A stretch of 64,000 nucleotides of DNA from an uncultured Alphaproteobacteria bacterium (GTDB lineage: Bacteria > Pseudomonadota > Alphaproteobacteria > MPNO01 > UBA2964): the NCBI GenBank assembly GCA_951812775.1, contig OX638326.1, positions 1,438,335 through 1,502,334 of the forward strand, written 5' to 3'. Shown piece by piece: positions 27,103 to 36,330 of the stretch. The translations under genes and the position numbers were made by a program. Each line of letters starts with the position of its first letter. The stretch's first letter is position 1. Under the pieces are notes generated by a model, which saw only the letters and a list, made by a program, of their open reading frames with translations, did not search any database and was not told the origin of the DNA.

Positions 27103-27126
27103 AAAAAAACCGCGCCAATGGCGCGG
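27103..27126 (-). terminator. Rho-independent terminator of rpmJ
   Basis: GC-rich stem ccgcgcc/ggcgcgg (27110-27116, 27120-27126) with a 3-nt loop, followed on the minus strand by seven Ts. It lies 24 nt past the rpmJ stop. Confidence 0.88.
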
Positions 27127-27150
27127 CTTCCAGCTCCCGAAAATACGCTT

Positions 27151-27276
27151 TTAGCCTTGGCGTGCCTTGAAACGCGGGTTCTGCTTGTTGATCACATAAA
27201 CGCGGCCCTTGCGGCGAATAACGCGGCAATTCTTATCGCGCAACTTAAGTGTCTTAAGAGAATTTGCGACTTTCAT
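27151..27276 (-). CDS. rpmJ: 50S ribosomal protein L36
   Basis: 41 aa: [16 protein letters not shown] followed by [18 protein letters not shown] and FKARQG. This is the alphaproteobacterial L36 type lacking the full CxxC...CxxxxH zinc ribbon (one Cys, no HRQG). The ATG at 27276 is chosen because homologues begin with MKV; longer frames to 27342 have no support. A strong terminator follows. Confidence 0.95.
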   Translation of the reverse strand: MKVANSLKTLKLRDKNCRVIRRKGRVYVINKQNPRFKARQG

Positions 27277-27362
27277 CGGATTACTTTCTGCTCTTCCATC
27301 TTGCGAAGGCGGGAACATAGTGAGCAGCGCGCTTTTTGTCAACGCGCTGATAGGAGGAAATA

Positions 27363-28370
27363 TCAGGAGTTTTTCACACCTTCAACGCGGTAATATTTCA
27401 GGACACCGCTATCCAGCGCACTGGTCAGCAGGAGCCAATATTGTGCTTCATGCACCAGCTGTCGTCCAAAGGCCTCGCTAACACTTTGGCCTTTGACTTC
27501 ATTGAGATAGCTAGCTTAGGCGCCGCGGATCATTTCGGAATAGCGTTCACTTTCATCTTCCATAATGCGGGCCAAAACACCATGCGACTCAAGACAGTTC
27601 TTTAAAGCCTCTGCCGTCCACGGATGTACCGGGTTGGGTTGAGTCTGCTTCCACGCCGCAAGCTCTTCGGACTCTGCATTTTCATCGAACAGGAAATCCG
27701 TAATGACAAGATAGGCTTCCCCCTCTTTCAATGAGTCACACATCTTCGCAAGGACGGTTTCTTTGTCATCCATCGTATAGAGGACTTCGCGCATGAGCGC
27801 GGCGCGAAAATAATTGGTTTTAACTTTCGCGAGATCAAAAGGTTCGCCGACGATTTTTACCTTGCTATCGATGTCATATTCGACGGCGGTTTTTTTTGCT
27901 TCGGCGGCCAATTTTTCGTCGTTTTCATAGCCAGTCACGTAGTTTCCGAATTTACCGACGATTGTCGTCGTATTGCCGCCCATTCCGATGCCAACTTCAA
28001 GCATCGTCTCGTCAGAACTGAGGCTGCACCCCGCAACAAGTTCTTCGACATATTCAGAGCCGCCGGGGGAAATAAATCCCGGTGTCCAGAGACCTTTGGC
28101 AATTTCGCATTTCGCTTCTGACCAGGCATCCGGAGAGTCGGATGCCTCTGCGGCGACCTCTTCACCGTCGTCATCAACCTCGACTTCTTTGTACTCACCA
28201 TCATCAAAATCGGGTTCCGCTTCGCGCAGCTCTGTGCCATGCCACCAGGCGGCAAAACGATCCTTGAATGATGCGCCACCACCACCGGACGATTTCTTGG
28301 TCAGGGACAGGCCCACGGCAAATCTCCGCAATAACCGGCGCACAGACGCACCGGTTGCATTCACCCCCAT
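27363..28370 (-). pseudogene. SAM-dependent methyltransferase with an in-frame TAA near the C-terminus
   Basis: The frame is open for 335 codons from ATG 28370 to TGA 27363-27365 except for a TAA at 27518-27516. After that stop the coding-like sequence continues ([40 protein letters not shown]). The main part has a Lys/Ser-rich N-terminus, an acidic linker (EPDFDDGEYKEVEVDDDGEE) and a class I fold with ETMLEVGIGMGGNTTTI and VTGYENDEKLAAEA. It also has DFLFDENAESEELAAWK. The truncated 284-residue product might still fold, with 50 residues lost. CAA to TAA is one possible cause. Confidence 0.7.
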
Positions 28371-28491
28371 TGTGAAAAATCAGAATTAATCCTTCGTTAA
28401 GAAAAACACGGCGATCAGCACTCTTATTCGATGGTGAGCCCGAGATTTGATTGCGTTACAATGATGCTAAATAGACAGGGAAAAATCTGGC

Positions 28492-29703
28492 ATGAGCATC
28501 AAAAAAACTATCGCTGACGCTATTTCGACCGACCGGGTGAAGGAGATTCTGGTTGAGCTCGTCAAAGTGCCGAGTCCGCAAACCGACAAGTTTGAATCTG
28601 AACCGCTGCTCGCCGAATTTATCCGCAATGCCGTCGAGCCCCGTCTACGTGAGATGGGGATTTCCGACATCCGTTATGATGGCATGCACAATCTGATTGC
28701 CACCTATGGCGAAAACACATCCGGCAAATCGCTGATGTTGATCAGCAACGCGATGAACCAGCCGCAATCGACGATGGAAAACGCCTATGACGGCGATGTT
28801 GTCGATGGCGCGCAGTATGATCTCCCGGGGGAGGTTGTCCTCGGCAAGGGTGCTAGCGAGCAGAAAGGCACCATGGCCGCCATGCTCCATGCGATGGAAA
28901 CCATCATAGCCTCCGATCTTCCAGTGAATGGCCAACTGGTATTTCTGTGTTGTGTGTCCGGCGAAACCGGGCGCCACGATGCCATCACCAGTGTCGTCGA
29001 GGGCGAAGGGGTACGCGCCGATATGGCAATTCTCGGTGGCACCAGCCTGAAACTCACCCTCGGCAATCGCGGCCGGATCGATACCTTTGTCAAAGTCAAA
29101 GGCGCGCCCGGACATTCCAGCGCCCCCGGCAAGGCCTGCAACGCGATTACCGGCGCACGCGAGGTCATTGACCGGCTGGAAGACCATCTCGAACTCACCG
29201 GTGAGCATCCTGCGCTCGGGACACCGACTTTCGCGGTCAACCACATCCGCAGCTTCCCGGATTCAACCCACACCATTCAGGGAGAATGCGAGATCACCCT
29301 CGACCGCCGTCTGCTACCGGGCGATGACCCGCATGAGAAATGGGAGGATATCCGCAAGATCGTGATGCAGGTCGATGGTATGGAAGACCCGGCCAGCGGC
29401 CAGAAATGGCAGGTCGAGATGACCGAAGGCCCGTTTATGTACCCGTCACTGGTCGAAATGGACTCGCCCATCGTCCAAGCAGTTTGTAATGCGGCGGAAG
29501 AGATGCTCGACAAGCCGCCCGAAACCTTCTACACCACGACCGCCTTCGATCAGGGTTATCTCAACCATGTCGGTATTCCCTGCGCCAACTATGGCAGCGG
29601 CGAAGATCGGTTCGCCCATACTGACAACGACTGTTCTTCAGTCGACCGCACCCGCGATACCGCCAAAGTGTTTGCCTATATGATTGCCGATTATCTCGGT
29701 TAA
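28492..29703 (+). CDS. M20-family peptidase/deacylase with altered metal-ligand motifs
   Basis: 403 aa, the ArgE/DapE/M20 fold: N-terminal LVKVPSPQTDKFESEPLL, a dimerisation part with KGAPGHSSAPGKACNAI, and C-terminal GEDRFAHTDNDCSSVDRT that retains the last metal His. The first ligand region, normally GHxDxVP, is ISNAMNQPQ. The bridging Asp of GAxDxKG is Glu (GKGASEQKG). The Glu pair region is SGETGRHD. These changes suggest unusual metal use or a different amide-type substrate. AGGGA lies upstream, and it is divergent from the methyltransferase gene. Confidence 0.8.
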   Translation: MSIKKTIADAISTDRVKEILVELVKVPSPQTDKFESEPLLAEFIRNAVEPRLREMGISDIRYDGMHNLIATYGENTSGKSLMLISNAMNQPQSTMENAYDGDVVDGAQYDLPGEVVLGKGASEQKGTMAAMLHAMETIIASDLPVNGQLVFLCCVSGETGRHDAITSVVEGEGVRADMAILGGTSLKLTLGNRGRIDTFVKVKGAPGHSSAPGKACNAITGAREVIDRLEDHLELTGEHPALGTPTFAVNHIRSFPDSTHTIQGECEITLDRRLLPGDDPHEKWEDIRKIVMQVDGMEDPASGQKWQVEMTEGPFMYPSLVEMDSPIVQAVCNAAEEMLDKPPETFYTTTAFDQGYLNHVGIPCANYGSGEDRFAHTDNDCSSVDRTRDTAKVFAYMIADYLG

Positions 29704-29733
29704 CGAGCCAGCCTCGGTTGACCCGCAGCGGAA

Positions 29734-30489
29734 TTAAAAAGCGCGGATAATCATCGCAGCGCCGAGCAACATCAGCGCGATCAGGACCCAGCGCCGAAAC
29801 AGCTCAACCGATAATCTGGCGCGTAGGGCCTGTCCAACAAACATACCGGCGAAGGCAGCTACCACGGCGATAGCCCCGGGAAGGACGACGTCAGACTCCA
29901 GACTGCCATTGAGGCCAAGGCCAACCGCCAGAGCTGCGGAAGCAATCAATGCCGTCAAACCAATCGCCTGCACGAGACCGTCTTTGCCGAGATTCAACGC
30001 CTCAAGATACGGCGCTACCGGGACAACGAATATGCCGGTGGCGCCGGAAATGAGCCCGGTGCTCAACCCCGCCGCCGGACCCAGCACCGGTTCGGCCTTC
30101 CGCGACACGCTAAACCGGTAACCTGCGAGAACGAGTCCCGCATAGATCACCAGGATCGCGCCTAGAAAGGCCCCGTTCAGCGCATTGTTACCACCTGTCA
30201 TGATGCTGGCCGTCAGAAGCGTTCCCAGCACCAGACAGAGCAGCATCGGCCATAATCGGGACAACAGGGATATCAACGCCCCCCCGGCGAGGGACTGCCA
30301 GATATTGGTCAGAAATGCCGGCAGGATCAGAATCGCCGCCGCCTGTTCCACCGGCAGCCAGATACCGAGCAACCCCATGCTCACCGTTGGCAGCCCAAGC
30401 CCTACTGCGCCCTTGACCGAGCCAGCCAGGACATAAATCGCCGCCACGGCCATTAGTTCAGATGGGCTAAACTCCATGAAGGGCGTCAA
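29734..30489 (-). CDS. Sulfite exporter TauE/SafE family membrane protein
   Basis: 251 aa with about eight hydrophobic segments in two halves, each starting with a motif of the family (GSVKGAVGLGLPTVSMGLL and STGLISGATGIFVVPVAPYLEAL). These permeases move sulphite, sulphoacetate or other small organic anions across the inner membrane. It directly abuts the Rieske dioxygenase pair with no gap, so it is probably co-transcribed and may serve the same aromatic or sulphonated substrate. Confidence 0.88.
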   Translation of the reverse strand: MTPFMEFSPSELMAVAAIYVLAGSVKGAVGLGLPTVSMGLLGIWLPVEQAAAILILPAFLTNIWQSLAGGALISLLSRLWPMLLCLVLGTLLTASIMTGGNNALNGAFLGAILVIYAGLVLAGYRFSVSRKAEPVLGPAAGLSTGLISGATGIFVVPVAPYLEALNLGKDGLVQAIGLTALIASAALAVGLGLNGSLESDVVLPGAIAVVAAFAGMFVGQALRARLSVELFRRWVLIALMLLGAAMIIRAF

Positions 30490-31005
30490 TCAAACCGGAT
30501 AAACCATGTCGTTGGGGATCAACAGGCTGTCATAGATACAGTCGCGAGCTTTGAGGCGCAGCACCCCGTCTTCACGAACAAACTGATCGATATACAGCCC
30601 GGCCTGGAAAATACGGCTCTCCTGTTCCATCAAGGTCTCGATGACCAGATAGTTGGATTCAGAATGAATTGTGCCATCAGTATCAACACCGGTGACCCGG
30701 ACATTGCTGTTATAGTGCCGCAGATAGCGCGGCGCATGGACCATAGTGGTTTTCACCGCCGCGGCGCGATCCTGCATCATCGGACGACCATCACACCAGA
30801 CCAGCCCAACGGGCAGGCCCTCATCGTGATTCTCTTTTGCAGTGACCCGGTAAAACCCGTCTGCTGTAAAAAAATCCGGCCAGAAATCAATATCCTGTTC
30901 ATCCAGGATACGGGCATATTCGGTATTGAATTCCTCGATTTCAAAGCGCAACGCACGCGCTTCTTCTGGCGACAGGTTGGTGCCAGCTGGATGTGTCGAC
31001 GCCAT
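30490..31005 (-). CDS. Aromatic-ring-hydroxylating dioxygenase, beta subunit
   Basis: 171 aa, cystatin/NTF2-like fold. Landmarks are EEFNTEYARILDEQDIDFWPDFFTADGFYRVTAKEN, PRYLRHYNSNVRVTGVDTDG, and the C-terminal LRLKARDCIYDSLLIPNDMVYPV typical of the family. It is the structural partner of the Rieske alpha subunit encoded one base upstream, forming an alpha3beta3 oxygenase. No ferredoxin or reductase gene is nearby. Confidence 0.9.
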   Translation of the reverse strand: MASTHPAGTNLSPEEARALRFEIEEFNTEYARILDEQDIDFWPDFFTADGFYRVTAKENHDEGLPVGLVWCDGRPMMQDRAAAVKTTMVHAPRYLRHYNSNVRVTGVDTDGTIHSESNYLVIETLMEQESRIFQAGLYIDQFVREDGVLRLKARDCIYDSLLIPNDMVYPV

Positions 31006-31006
31006 A

Positions 31007-32278
31007 TTATATATCCATCACCTGGCGATAGTGCCGATAGAGCGCCCGCACCGAGGCCTCGGAAATCAGCGTTTCGGTGCTGCCTTCCTTTTCAGGCTCC
31101 AGCTTCACGATGCCTTCCTGGCTGTGCGAATGCTTAAATCCATCTTGCAGATATTTGATCGCCTCATTGTCATCGACGCCGAGATACCCGCTGGGGCCCA
31201 TGAGATTGCCCTGCTTCATTCGTTGGCGCTCCAGCTCTGGCGTATCATCTTCATAGCCAAACATTGTCCAGTACATATCAAGCGCGTGCGGGCCGCGCGG
31301 CACGATATGACGAATCCCCAGCGTATTAAGCTCGCGCTGGACCACCAGATTAGGCCAGATGATCTGCATCGTGACCGTCCACGGGCTGTCAAACTCCTGC
31401 ACATAGTTGAGGAAATCGGGATCGTTCAGCTCCATCCCTTCACGGAACGCCGATTTCATCTGGCTCGCGGTCTCTTCACCGATCTCGATGTTATCGTCCT
31501 TGGCCGAGGCCATGGTTGAATGCCGGCCGGACTCATCACAGATCATCGCCGATTTCTGACCCGCGACCATCAAGCGGAAGGTCGCGAGATACACATGGAG
31601 CAGGGTTGCGTGATAGGGGTCCTTGAGATTCTCGTGATACAGCTTCCAATTGCCCTGAAGGCGGTTTTTATAGAAACCAAGAATTTTCAGCTTGCGGCCT
31701 TTAAACACAACATCGAACTGTTCGAGGTTTTCCGGCCCGAGATACTCTTCCAGGGACTCGACAGATTCCGAAAATGAGGCAAAGACAACGCCGTGCCGCG
31801 TTGTGACGTTGAGGCTTTTGGGGTTGTGATCTTCAAGCTTAAAATCCTTGGGCATGCCGCCTTCACCGTGATCGCCACGGCGGAACGGCACGGCCATCAG
31901 CTTGCCCTTCAGGTCATACATCCATTGGTGATAGGGGCAGGTGAAGTTCTCCGCCTTGCCGCGCAGCGCCCGGCAGAACTCAGCGCCGCGATGGGCGCAG
32001 CGATTTTCGAAGACATGAATGTCGCCGTCTTCATCGCGCGTCACGATGACAGGCACATCACCAACATAGGAGCGTTTAAAACTGCCGGGCTCGGGAATTT
32101 CCGCCTCCAGCGCGACAAAGCACCAGCTCTCGCCAAAGAAAATACGTTCGCGTTCGCGCTGAAACACCTCGTCGGAGGTATAGATCCAGTCGGGAATACG
32201 GGTCAGATCATCATCCGGCCAGCGGAGTTCGCTGAGCGGTACATTACTGCCGTCATCGATAAAAGGTGTGTCGGGCAT
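31007..32278 (-). CDS. Rieske non-heme iron aromatic-ring-hydroxylating dioxygenase, alpha subunit
   Basis: 423 aa. The Rieske 2Fe-2S site is CAHRGAE followed by CPYHQWMYDLKG (CxH...CxxH). The mononuclear iron site is in LYHENLKDPYHATLLHVYL, supplying the D and two His ligands. The ENLKDPYHATLLH pattern is that of the anthranilate/salicylate/benzoate-type oxygenases. It catalyses O2-dependent hydroxylation of an aromatic carboxylate. Electron-transfer partners must be encoded elsewhere. Confidence 0.92.
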   Translation of the reverse strand: MPDTPFIDDGSNVPLSELRWPDDDLTRIPDWIYTSDEVFQRERERIFFGESWCFVALEAEIPEPGSFKRSYVGDVPVIVTRDEDGDIHVFENRCAHRGAEFCRALRGKAENFTCPYHQWMYDLKGKLMAVPFRRGDHGEGGMPKDFKLEDHNPKSLNVTTRHGVVFASFSESVESLEEYLGPENLEQFDVVFKGRKLKILGFYKNRLQGNWKLYHENLKDPYHATLLHVYLATFRLMVAGQKSAMICDESGRHSTMASAKDDNIEIGEETASQMKSAFREGMELNDPDFLNYVQEFDSPWTVTMQIIWPNLVVQRELNTLGIRHIVPRGPHALDMYWTMFGYEDDTPELERQRMKQGNLMGPSGYLGVDDNEAIKYLQDGFKHSHSQEGIVKLEPEKEGSTETLISEASVRALYRHYRQVMDI

Positions 32279-32423
32279 GGTGACCGATCCTTCCCATCAT
32301 AATGGAACCCGGAGTTTACCGAACGATCACCCCTGCGAACAAGCGCCGCCTTAAGACCATAGATTGATCCCCACCGCCGGGAGGGGTACCGTTCACCAAC
32401 AATTCAAACAGGGAGAGACGGAT

Positions 32424-32795
32424 ATGGCACTGGAACCGCTGGCCAAGCTGGGGAATTTCTTTCACGTCTACGATTTCCGGGTAAAGCCCGGCAGCGGGGG
32501 TGAATTTATCCGGCTGTTTAACGAGTTCGATTATGATGACGACAACCCGATGCATAAATCGGACGCGCAGGTCAAAGACGGTGTGCTGTGCCGCGATGTC
32601 GAGGATGAGGATCATTTTTATCTGATCGGCGAATGGCGAGATATCGAGATCCATAAGGAAATTCGCGTCGAGATGGTCGATATGGCACCGGAGTTTGTGA
32701 AGCTGGTCGATAGCGGCCCGTTTGTCCCGGTCTATGCCGAGATCGTTACCGAAACACCGCAGGATATTCTCGATAAAGCGCAAGCAGAGGGATAA
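32424..32795 (+). CDS. Small antibiotic-biosynthesis-monooxygenase-like (dimeric alpha-beta barrel) protein
   Basis: 123 aa from ATG 32424, preceded by GGGAGAG; longer frames lack family support. The pattern FFHVYDFRVKPGSGGEFIRLFNEF, then YLIGEWRDIEIHKEI, matches the ABM/dimeric ferredoxin-like fold. It precedes the nitroreductase gene by 6 nt. It is probably a small oxygenase or binding protein in the same catabolic unit. Function uncertain. Confidence 0.65.
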   Translation: MALEPLAKLGNFFHVYDFRVKPGSGGEFIRLFNEFDYDDDNPMHKSDAQVKDGVLCRDVEDEDHFYLIGEWRDIEIHKEIRVEMVDMAPEFVKLVDSGPFVPVYAEIVTETPQDILDKAQAEG

Positions 32796-32801
32796 ACCGG
32801 T

Positions 32802-33635
32802 ATGGCGACAACGAAAGACCTGCTGACGGCACGCTATGGCAAAGACACCGGCATCGGTGACAGTTCCGTCGTTAGTGAGAAAATAGAGGCGTTGCTCTCT
32901 CGGCGCTCAATCCGGCTCTATAAGGATGAAGAGGTTTCCGACACGTTGCTTGATGTGCTGCTCGGCTGCGCCCAATCAGCGCCGAGTAAATCCAACCTGC
33001 AGCAATATTCGATCATCGTCGTCAAAGACCAGGCCATCCGCGATCAACTCGCCCCCTGGTGTCCGCGCACGACCGGGCTGGAAAGGAAACCGGTGCTTCT
33101 GGTTTTCTGCGCCGATATCCGCCGCAATCAGCGAATTGGCGAATTCCGCAATCGGCCCAACGTCAATAACAACATGGATGCGTTTCTCAACGCGACGGTC
33201 GATGCCGCGCTTGCCATGGGATTTTTCGTCACCGCCGCGGAGGCCGCCGGGCTCGGCACTGCCCCGCTCAGCAGCCTGCGCGACAATATGTATGCCGTCG
33301 CCGATATTCTCGAAATGCCGGATGGCGTATTCCCCATCGCCGGTGTCATGGCGGGCTGGCCGGAAGCCCCCGGCTATGTCAATCAGCGCCTGCCGCAATC
33401 CGTCGTCGTGCATCGTGACCGCTATGACGACAGCAATCTCGAGGCCGGAATCGATGAATATGATCAAACCCGCCACGCCGCCTTCCCCATCCCCGAAGAA
33501 CGCCAGACCCACACGGATTTGTGGGGCGTCGCCGAGTTCTATGGCTGGTCAGAACATATCTCCCGCCAGCTCGGCAAACCGGAACGGCCTGAGTTTAAGG
33601 CATTTCTCCAGAGCCACGGTTTTGATCTGGATTAG
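32802..33635 (+). CDS. Nitroreductase-family protein
   Basis: 277 aa, FMN-dependent NfsA/NfnB-type fold. RRSIRLYKDEEVSDTLLDVLLGCAQSAPSKSNLQQYSIIVV carries the N-terminal FMN phosphate-binding Arg. VDAALAMGFFVTAAEAAGLGTAPLSSLRDN is the central helix and loop. FPIAGVMAGWPEAPGYVNQRLPQSVVVH is the FMN site at the C-terminal side. It is divergent from the Rieske genes across a shared regulatory gap, and could reduce nitro- or quinone-type compounds. Confidence 0.88.
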   Translation: MATTKDLLTARYGKDTGIGDSSVVSEKIEALLSRRSIRLYKDEEVSDTLLDVLLGCAQSAPSKSNLQQYSIIVVKDQAIRDQLAPWCPRTTGLERKPVLLVFCADIRRNQRIGEFRNRPNVNNNMDAFLNATVDAALAMGFFVTAAEAAGLGTAPLSSLRDNMYAVADILEMPDGVFPIAGVMAGWPEAPGYVNQRLPQSVVVHRDRYDDSNLEAGIDEYDQTRHAAFPIPEERQTHTDLWGVAEFYGWSEHISRQLGKPERPEFKAFLQSHGFDLD

Positions 33636-33650
33636 GGGTGAGGTCTGACG

Positions 33651-34109
33651 ATGGATTTGATAGCTAATTTGGCGGATTTAATTGCTGCACTTGGAGTAAT
33701 CGGATCGTTGGTCTTTCTCGCAATTCAGGTCAGGGAAAATACCAAGACCGTCAGAAATACTCACTGGGAGAACCATCTGAACCGACTGGCTAACAATTTC
33801 TCCTGATCGTTGGATCAGTCTGTCGCAGCCGTCATTTGCAAAGGCAATACCAGTTTTTCTGCGCTTGGCGATGAAGACAAAATTGTCTATTCGGCCTAGG
33901 CGAATGAATACATGTTGTCCACGTCATTCTTGCTAGTTTTCCGAGGACAGGCCAATTTGGATGCTGACCTCACCAATACAGCCGAACGCAGGATAAGATG
34001 GTTCTTCAAAGAGCCAGGAGCTATTCAGTGGTGGCATCATGAAATTAGGCATTCCGTTCCTAAAATCGTTGAAGCAGAAGTCGAGCGGTGGCTTACGAAA
34101 AACGCTTGA
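33651..34109 (+). pseudogene. Conserved hypothetical membrane-anchored protein with two internal stops
   Basis: From ATG 33651 the frame runs 152 codons to TGA 34107-34109, broken by TGA at 33804-33806 (in NNFS-stop-SLDQSV) and TAG at 33897-33899 (in VYSA-stop-ANEY). The N-terminal segment (LIAALGVIGSLVFLAIQVRENTKTVRNTHWE) is a membrane anchor typical of a small hypothetical family common in marine bacteria. From memory, homologues have R and W at the two positions, so CGA to TGA and TGG to TAG would explain both. No function known. Confidence 0.7.
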
Positions 34110-34410
34110 TTGAGCTGGCGCCGCAATCTTAATTGACCCCTTTGTAGCGCCCGGCCATTGACGACACAAAATTGGACCCAATGCCTCTAAGTCGGGGCCT
34201 TGAAGGGTCAAAATTCATACAACAATATGTCCGTTCTGGGTCAGTAACGGACATTCTCGGTTGCCGGATTGATGTCCGCAATTAGCCATTAAACGACATA
34301 GCCAGATTTACCGTTGAGTAGATGAATTGAATAATGCAGCTGTTCATCTAGGGTTCAGGATCAACATGTACTACTCTCACAATAATAAAGTTGAATATAT
34401 AGGAATGAGT
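34110..34410. other. Intergenic stretch, nothing identified
   Basis: About 300 bases between the broken membrane-protein gene and the next signal-peptide protein. I see no RNA gene, terminator or clear promoter. Confidence 0.5.
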
Positions 34411-34896
34411 ATGATGTTTCGAACAGTCCTTTGCTGCATAATTTTGGCATTCAGTTCACCTGCTGCCATCGCACAGTCCGGCACGACGGACGATATCATC
34501 CGGGATGTGGTGGATCGCACCCTTGATGCTGCTAGAAACGAAGTTCACCGCGCGACTGGGGGTGACAAAGCGCGGCAAAATCAGCCCCCTCCGGGTAGAT
34601 ATGGTCACGCTCCATCAGGAGTGAACGAGGAAACACGTCGAGAGCTTCGGAAGCCCAACGACGAGCACGCCCGAAAAATCGCCAAGCTTGAACGGGAATT
34701 GGAGCGCAAGCTTGAAAAGGCAAAACGTGAATTCAGGCGGGAAGCTGCAAGGGAGAACAAGCGCGACAAGATTAGGAAGAAACGCAAAAAATTACGCGAC
34801 AAAGTGAACAAGGCGCACCGCAAGTTCGAAAAGAAACTAGCGAAAGAGAATGCCCGTTTTGACGACAAGCAGGCAAAGATTTTGCTAATGAGGTAA
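34411..34896 (+). CDS. Secreted Lys/Arg-rich coiled-coil protein
   Basis: 161 aa from ATG 34411 (AGGA 6 nt upstream; a neighbouring ATG at 34405 is too close to it). The signal peptide is MMFRTVLCCIILAFSS through AAIAQ. The mature C-terminal half is a highly charged helix (IAKLERELERKLEKAKREFRRE, RDKIRKKRKKLRDKVNKA). It is probably periplasmic. It precedes the HupE gene by 29 nt and may belong to that operon. Family not recognised. Confidence 0.6.
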   Translation: MMFRTVLCCIILAFSSPAAIAQSGTTDDIIRDVVDRTLDAARNEVHRATGGDKARQNQPPPGRYGHAPSGVNEETRRELRKPNDEHARKIAKLERELERKLEKAKREFRREAARENKRDKIRKKRKKLRDKVNKAHRKFEKKLAKENARFDDKQAKILLMR

Positions 34897-34925
34897 CCAG
34901 TTCAAAAGAGAAAGCTAGTTCGACA

Positions 34926-35651
34926 ATGAGTGCATGGTGTCATTTCAACCGTTCCCATGCGGTACGAACGCTGATCCTGATGTTTCTTGTCGGGAGTGTC
35001 CCCTTGCTGAGCATGGGTTTTGCCCATGCCCACAATGTCACTGCGGGCGACGCCGGATATATTCAGGAAATATGGGGCGTCAAACTCATTCCATTTACCT
35101 ATCTCGGGGCCAGGCACATGGTGACTGGCTACGATCACACCCTGTTCCTGTTTGGCGTTGTTTTCTTCCTTTACAAGCTGAAGGACGTTGCAATCTATGT
35201 GAGCTTGTTTGCGCTCGGACATTCCGTGACCATTCTCGCTGGCGTCTGGTTCGGCTGGGGCCTAAACGCCTACCTCATTGATGCCATCATCGGTCTCAGT
35301 GTCGTCTACAAGGCACTCGACAACCTTGGCGCCTATCAACGTTGGTTCGGTTTTCAACCGAATACGAAAGCTGCAACGCTGATTTTCGGGTTGTTTCACG
35401 GAACGGGTCTGGCGACGAAAATCCTTGATTACAAAATTGCGGACGATGGTCTGTTGGCGAACCTGTTGGCCTTTAACGTCGGCGTCGAAATTGGCCAAAT
35501 ATTGGCTCTGTTGGTTATCCTTATTGTCATGGGTTACTGGCGTAAGTCGGCCAAGTTTTTCAGCCAAGCCTATTCCGTGAATGTCATAATGATGTCCCTT
35601 GGGTTTATGCTCATGGGCTACCATATAAGTGGCTACTTCGTGGCCGCGTAG
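34926..35651 (+). CDS. HupE/UreJ-family membrane protein
   Basis: 241 aa. Signal-like N-terminus, then several membrane helices. Characteristic residues are GYDHTLFLFGVVFFLYKL (His-Asp-His metal-like motif at TM), ALGHSVTILAG and LIFGLFHGTGLA (FxHG), with ILIVMGYW late. HupE/UreJ proteins are nickel or cobalt permeases, but members like this one also occur without hydrogenase or urease genes, as here. It pairs with the next gene. A divalent-metal role is inferred only. Confidence 0.78.
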   Translation: MSAWCHFNRSHAVRTLILMFLVGSVPLLSMGFAHAHNVTAGDAGYIQEIWGVKLIPFTYLGARHMVTGYDHTLFLFGVVFFLYKLKDVAIYVSLFALGHSVTILAGVWFGWGLNAYLIDAIIGLSVVYKALDNLGAYQRWFGFQPNTKAATLIFGLFHGTGLATKILDYKIADDGLLANLLAFNVGVEIGQILALLVILIVMGYWRKSAKFFSQAYSVNVIMMSLGFMLMGYHISGYFVAA

Positions 35652-35667
35652 CAGAATGGAAAGAGGA

Positions 35668-36291
35668 ATGTTCAACGCAGAGAAACCCAGCCTTGAAAAA
35701 TTGCCGTCTTCGGCCCAACTGCTGCGCTCCACCATCATCGCCATTGTTGGGGCGATATTGATCCTCGTGACGGTCATCCTGCCCGCTGAATATGGGATCG
35801 ACCTGACTGGCGCGGGAAAGGTCATGGGCTTGACCGAAATGGGCCAGATCAAAAAGGTGCTTTCCAAAGAAGCCGAGCGCGACCATCGCTCTTCATTGCC
35901 GGGTCGAGCAGGGCCTGGAATAGCCGCTCGCCTGCTGAACGTCTTTGTTGGGACCGCTCATGCCCAGGATAAATCCACTTGGAAGGATGAAATTCGGTTC
36001 ACGCTTAAGCCGAGAGAAACACATGAACTCAAGTTGGTCATGAAGAAAGGCAAGATCGCGGATTACAAGGTAATCGTTGAGGGAGGCCGCGTGAACTACG
36101 ACCTTCATGCCCACAGCGGCGCCAAAGCGGTGACGTACGATAAAGGCCGAGGCTCCACAGGTTCAGAAGGCAAGCTTGTCGCAGCATTTGACGGAAATCA
36201 CGGCTGGTTCTGGCGTAACCGCGATAAAAAACCTCTGACTGTAACCTTGAAGCTGCGCGGCGCATATAGCGCTATAGAGCGCGGAAAGTAG
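35668..36291 (+). CDS. Membrane-anchored periplasmic protein paired with HupE
   Basis: 207 aa from ATG 35668 (AGAGG 4-5 nt upstream); an ATG at 35656 is also possible. It is a type II anchor (LLRSTIIAIVGAILILVTVILPAEYGI) with a periplasmic remainder rich in beta strands (DEIRFTLKPRETHELKLVMKKG, VNYDLHAHS, HGWFWRNRDKKPLTVTLKL). The family is usually annotated as transmembrane anchor protein and often lies next to HupE/UreJ genes. It begins 17 nt after HupE. Role unknown. Confidence 0.7.
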   Translation: MFNAEKPSLEKLPSSAQLLRSTIIAIVGAILILVTVILPAEYGIDLTGAGKVMGLTEMGQIKKVLSKEAERDHRSSLPGRAGPGIAARLLNVFVGTAHAQDKSTWKDEIRFTLKPRETHELKLVMKKGKIADYKVIVEGGRVNYDLHAHSGAKAVTYDKGRGSTGSEGKLVAAFDGNHGWFWRNRDKKPLTVTLKLRGAYSAIERGK

Positions 36292-36310
36292 TTTCAGCGG
36301 CCATTAACGC

Positions 36311-36330
36311 CCGCTTCGGGTCAGAAGCGG
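36311..36330. terminator. Possible hairpin after the HupE pair
   Basis: Stem CCGCTTC/GAAGCGG with a 6-nt loop, 20 nt past the stop. No T-run, so only a candidate. Confidence 0.3.
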
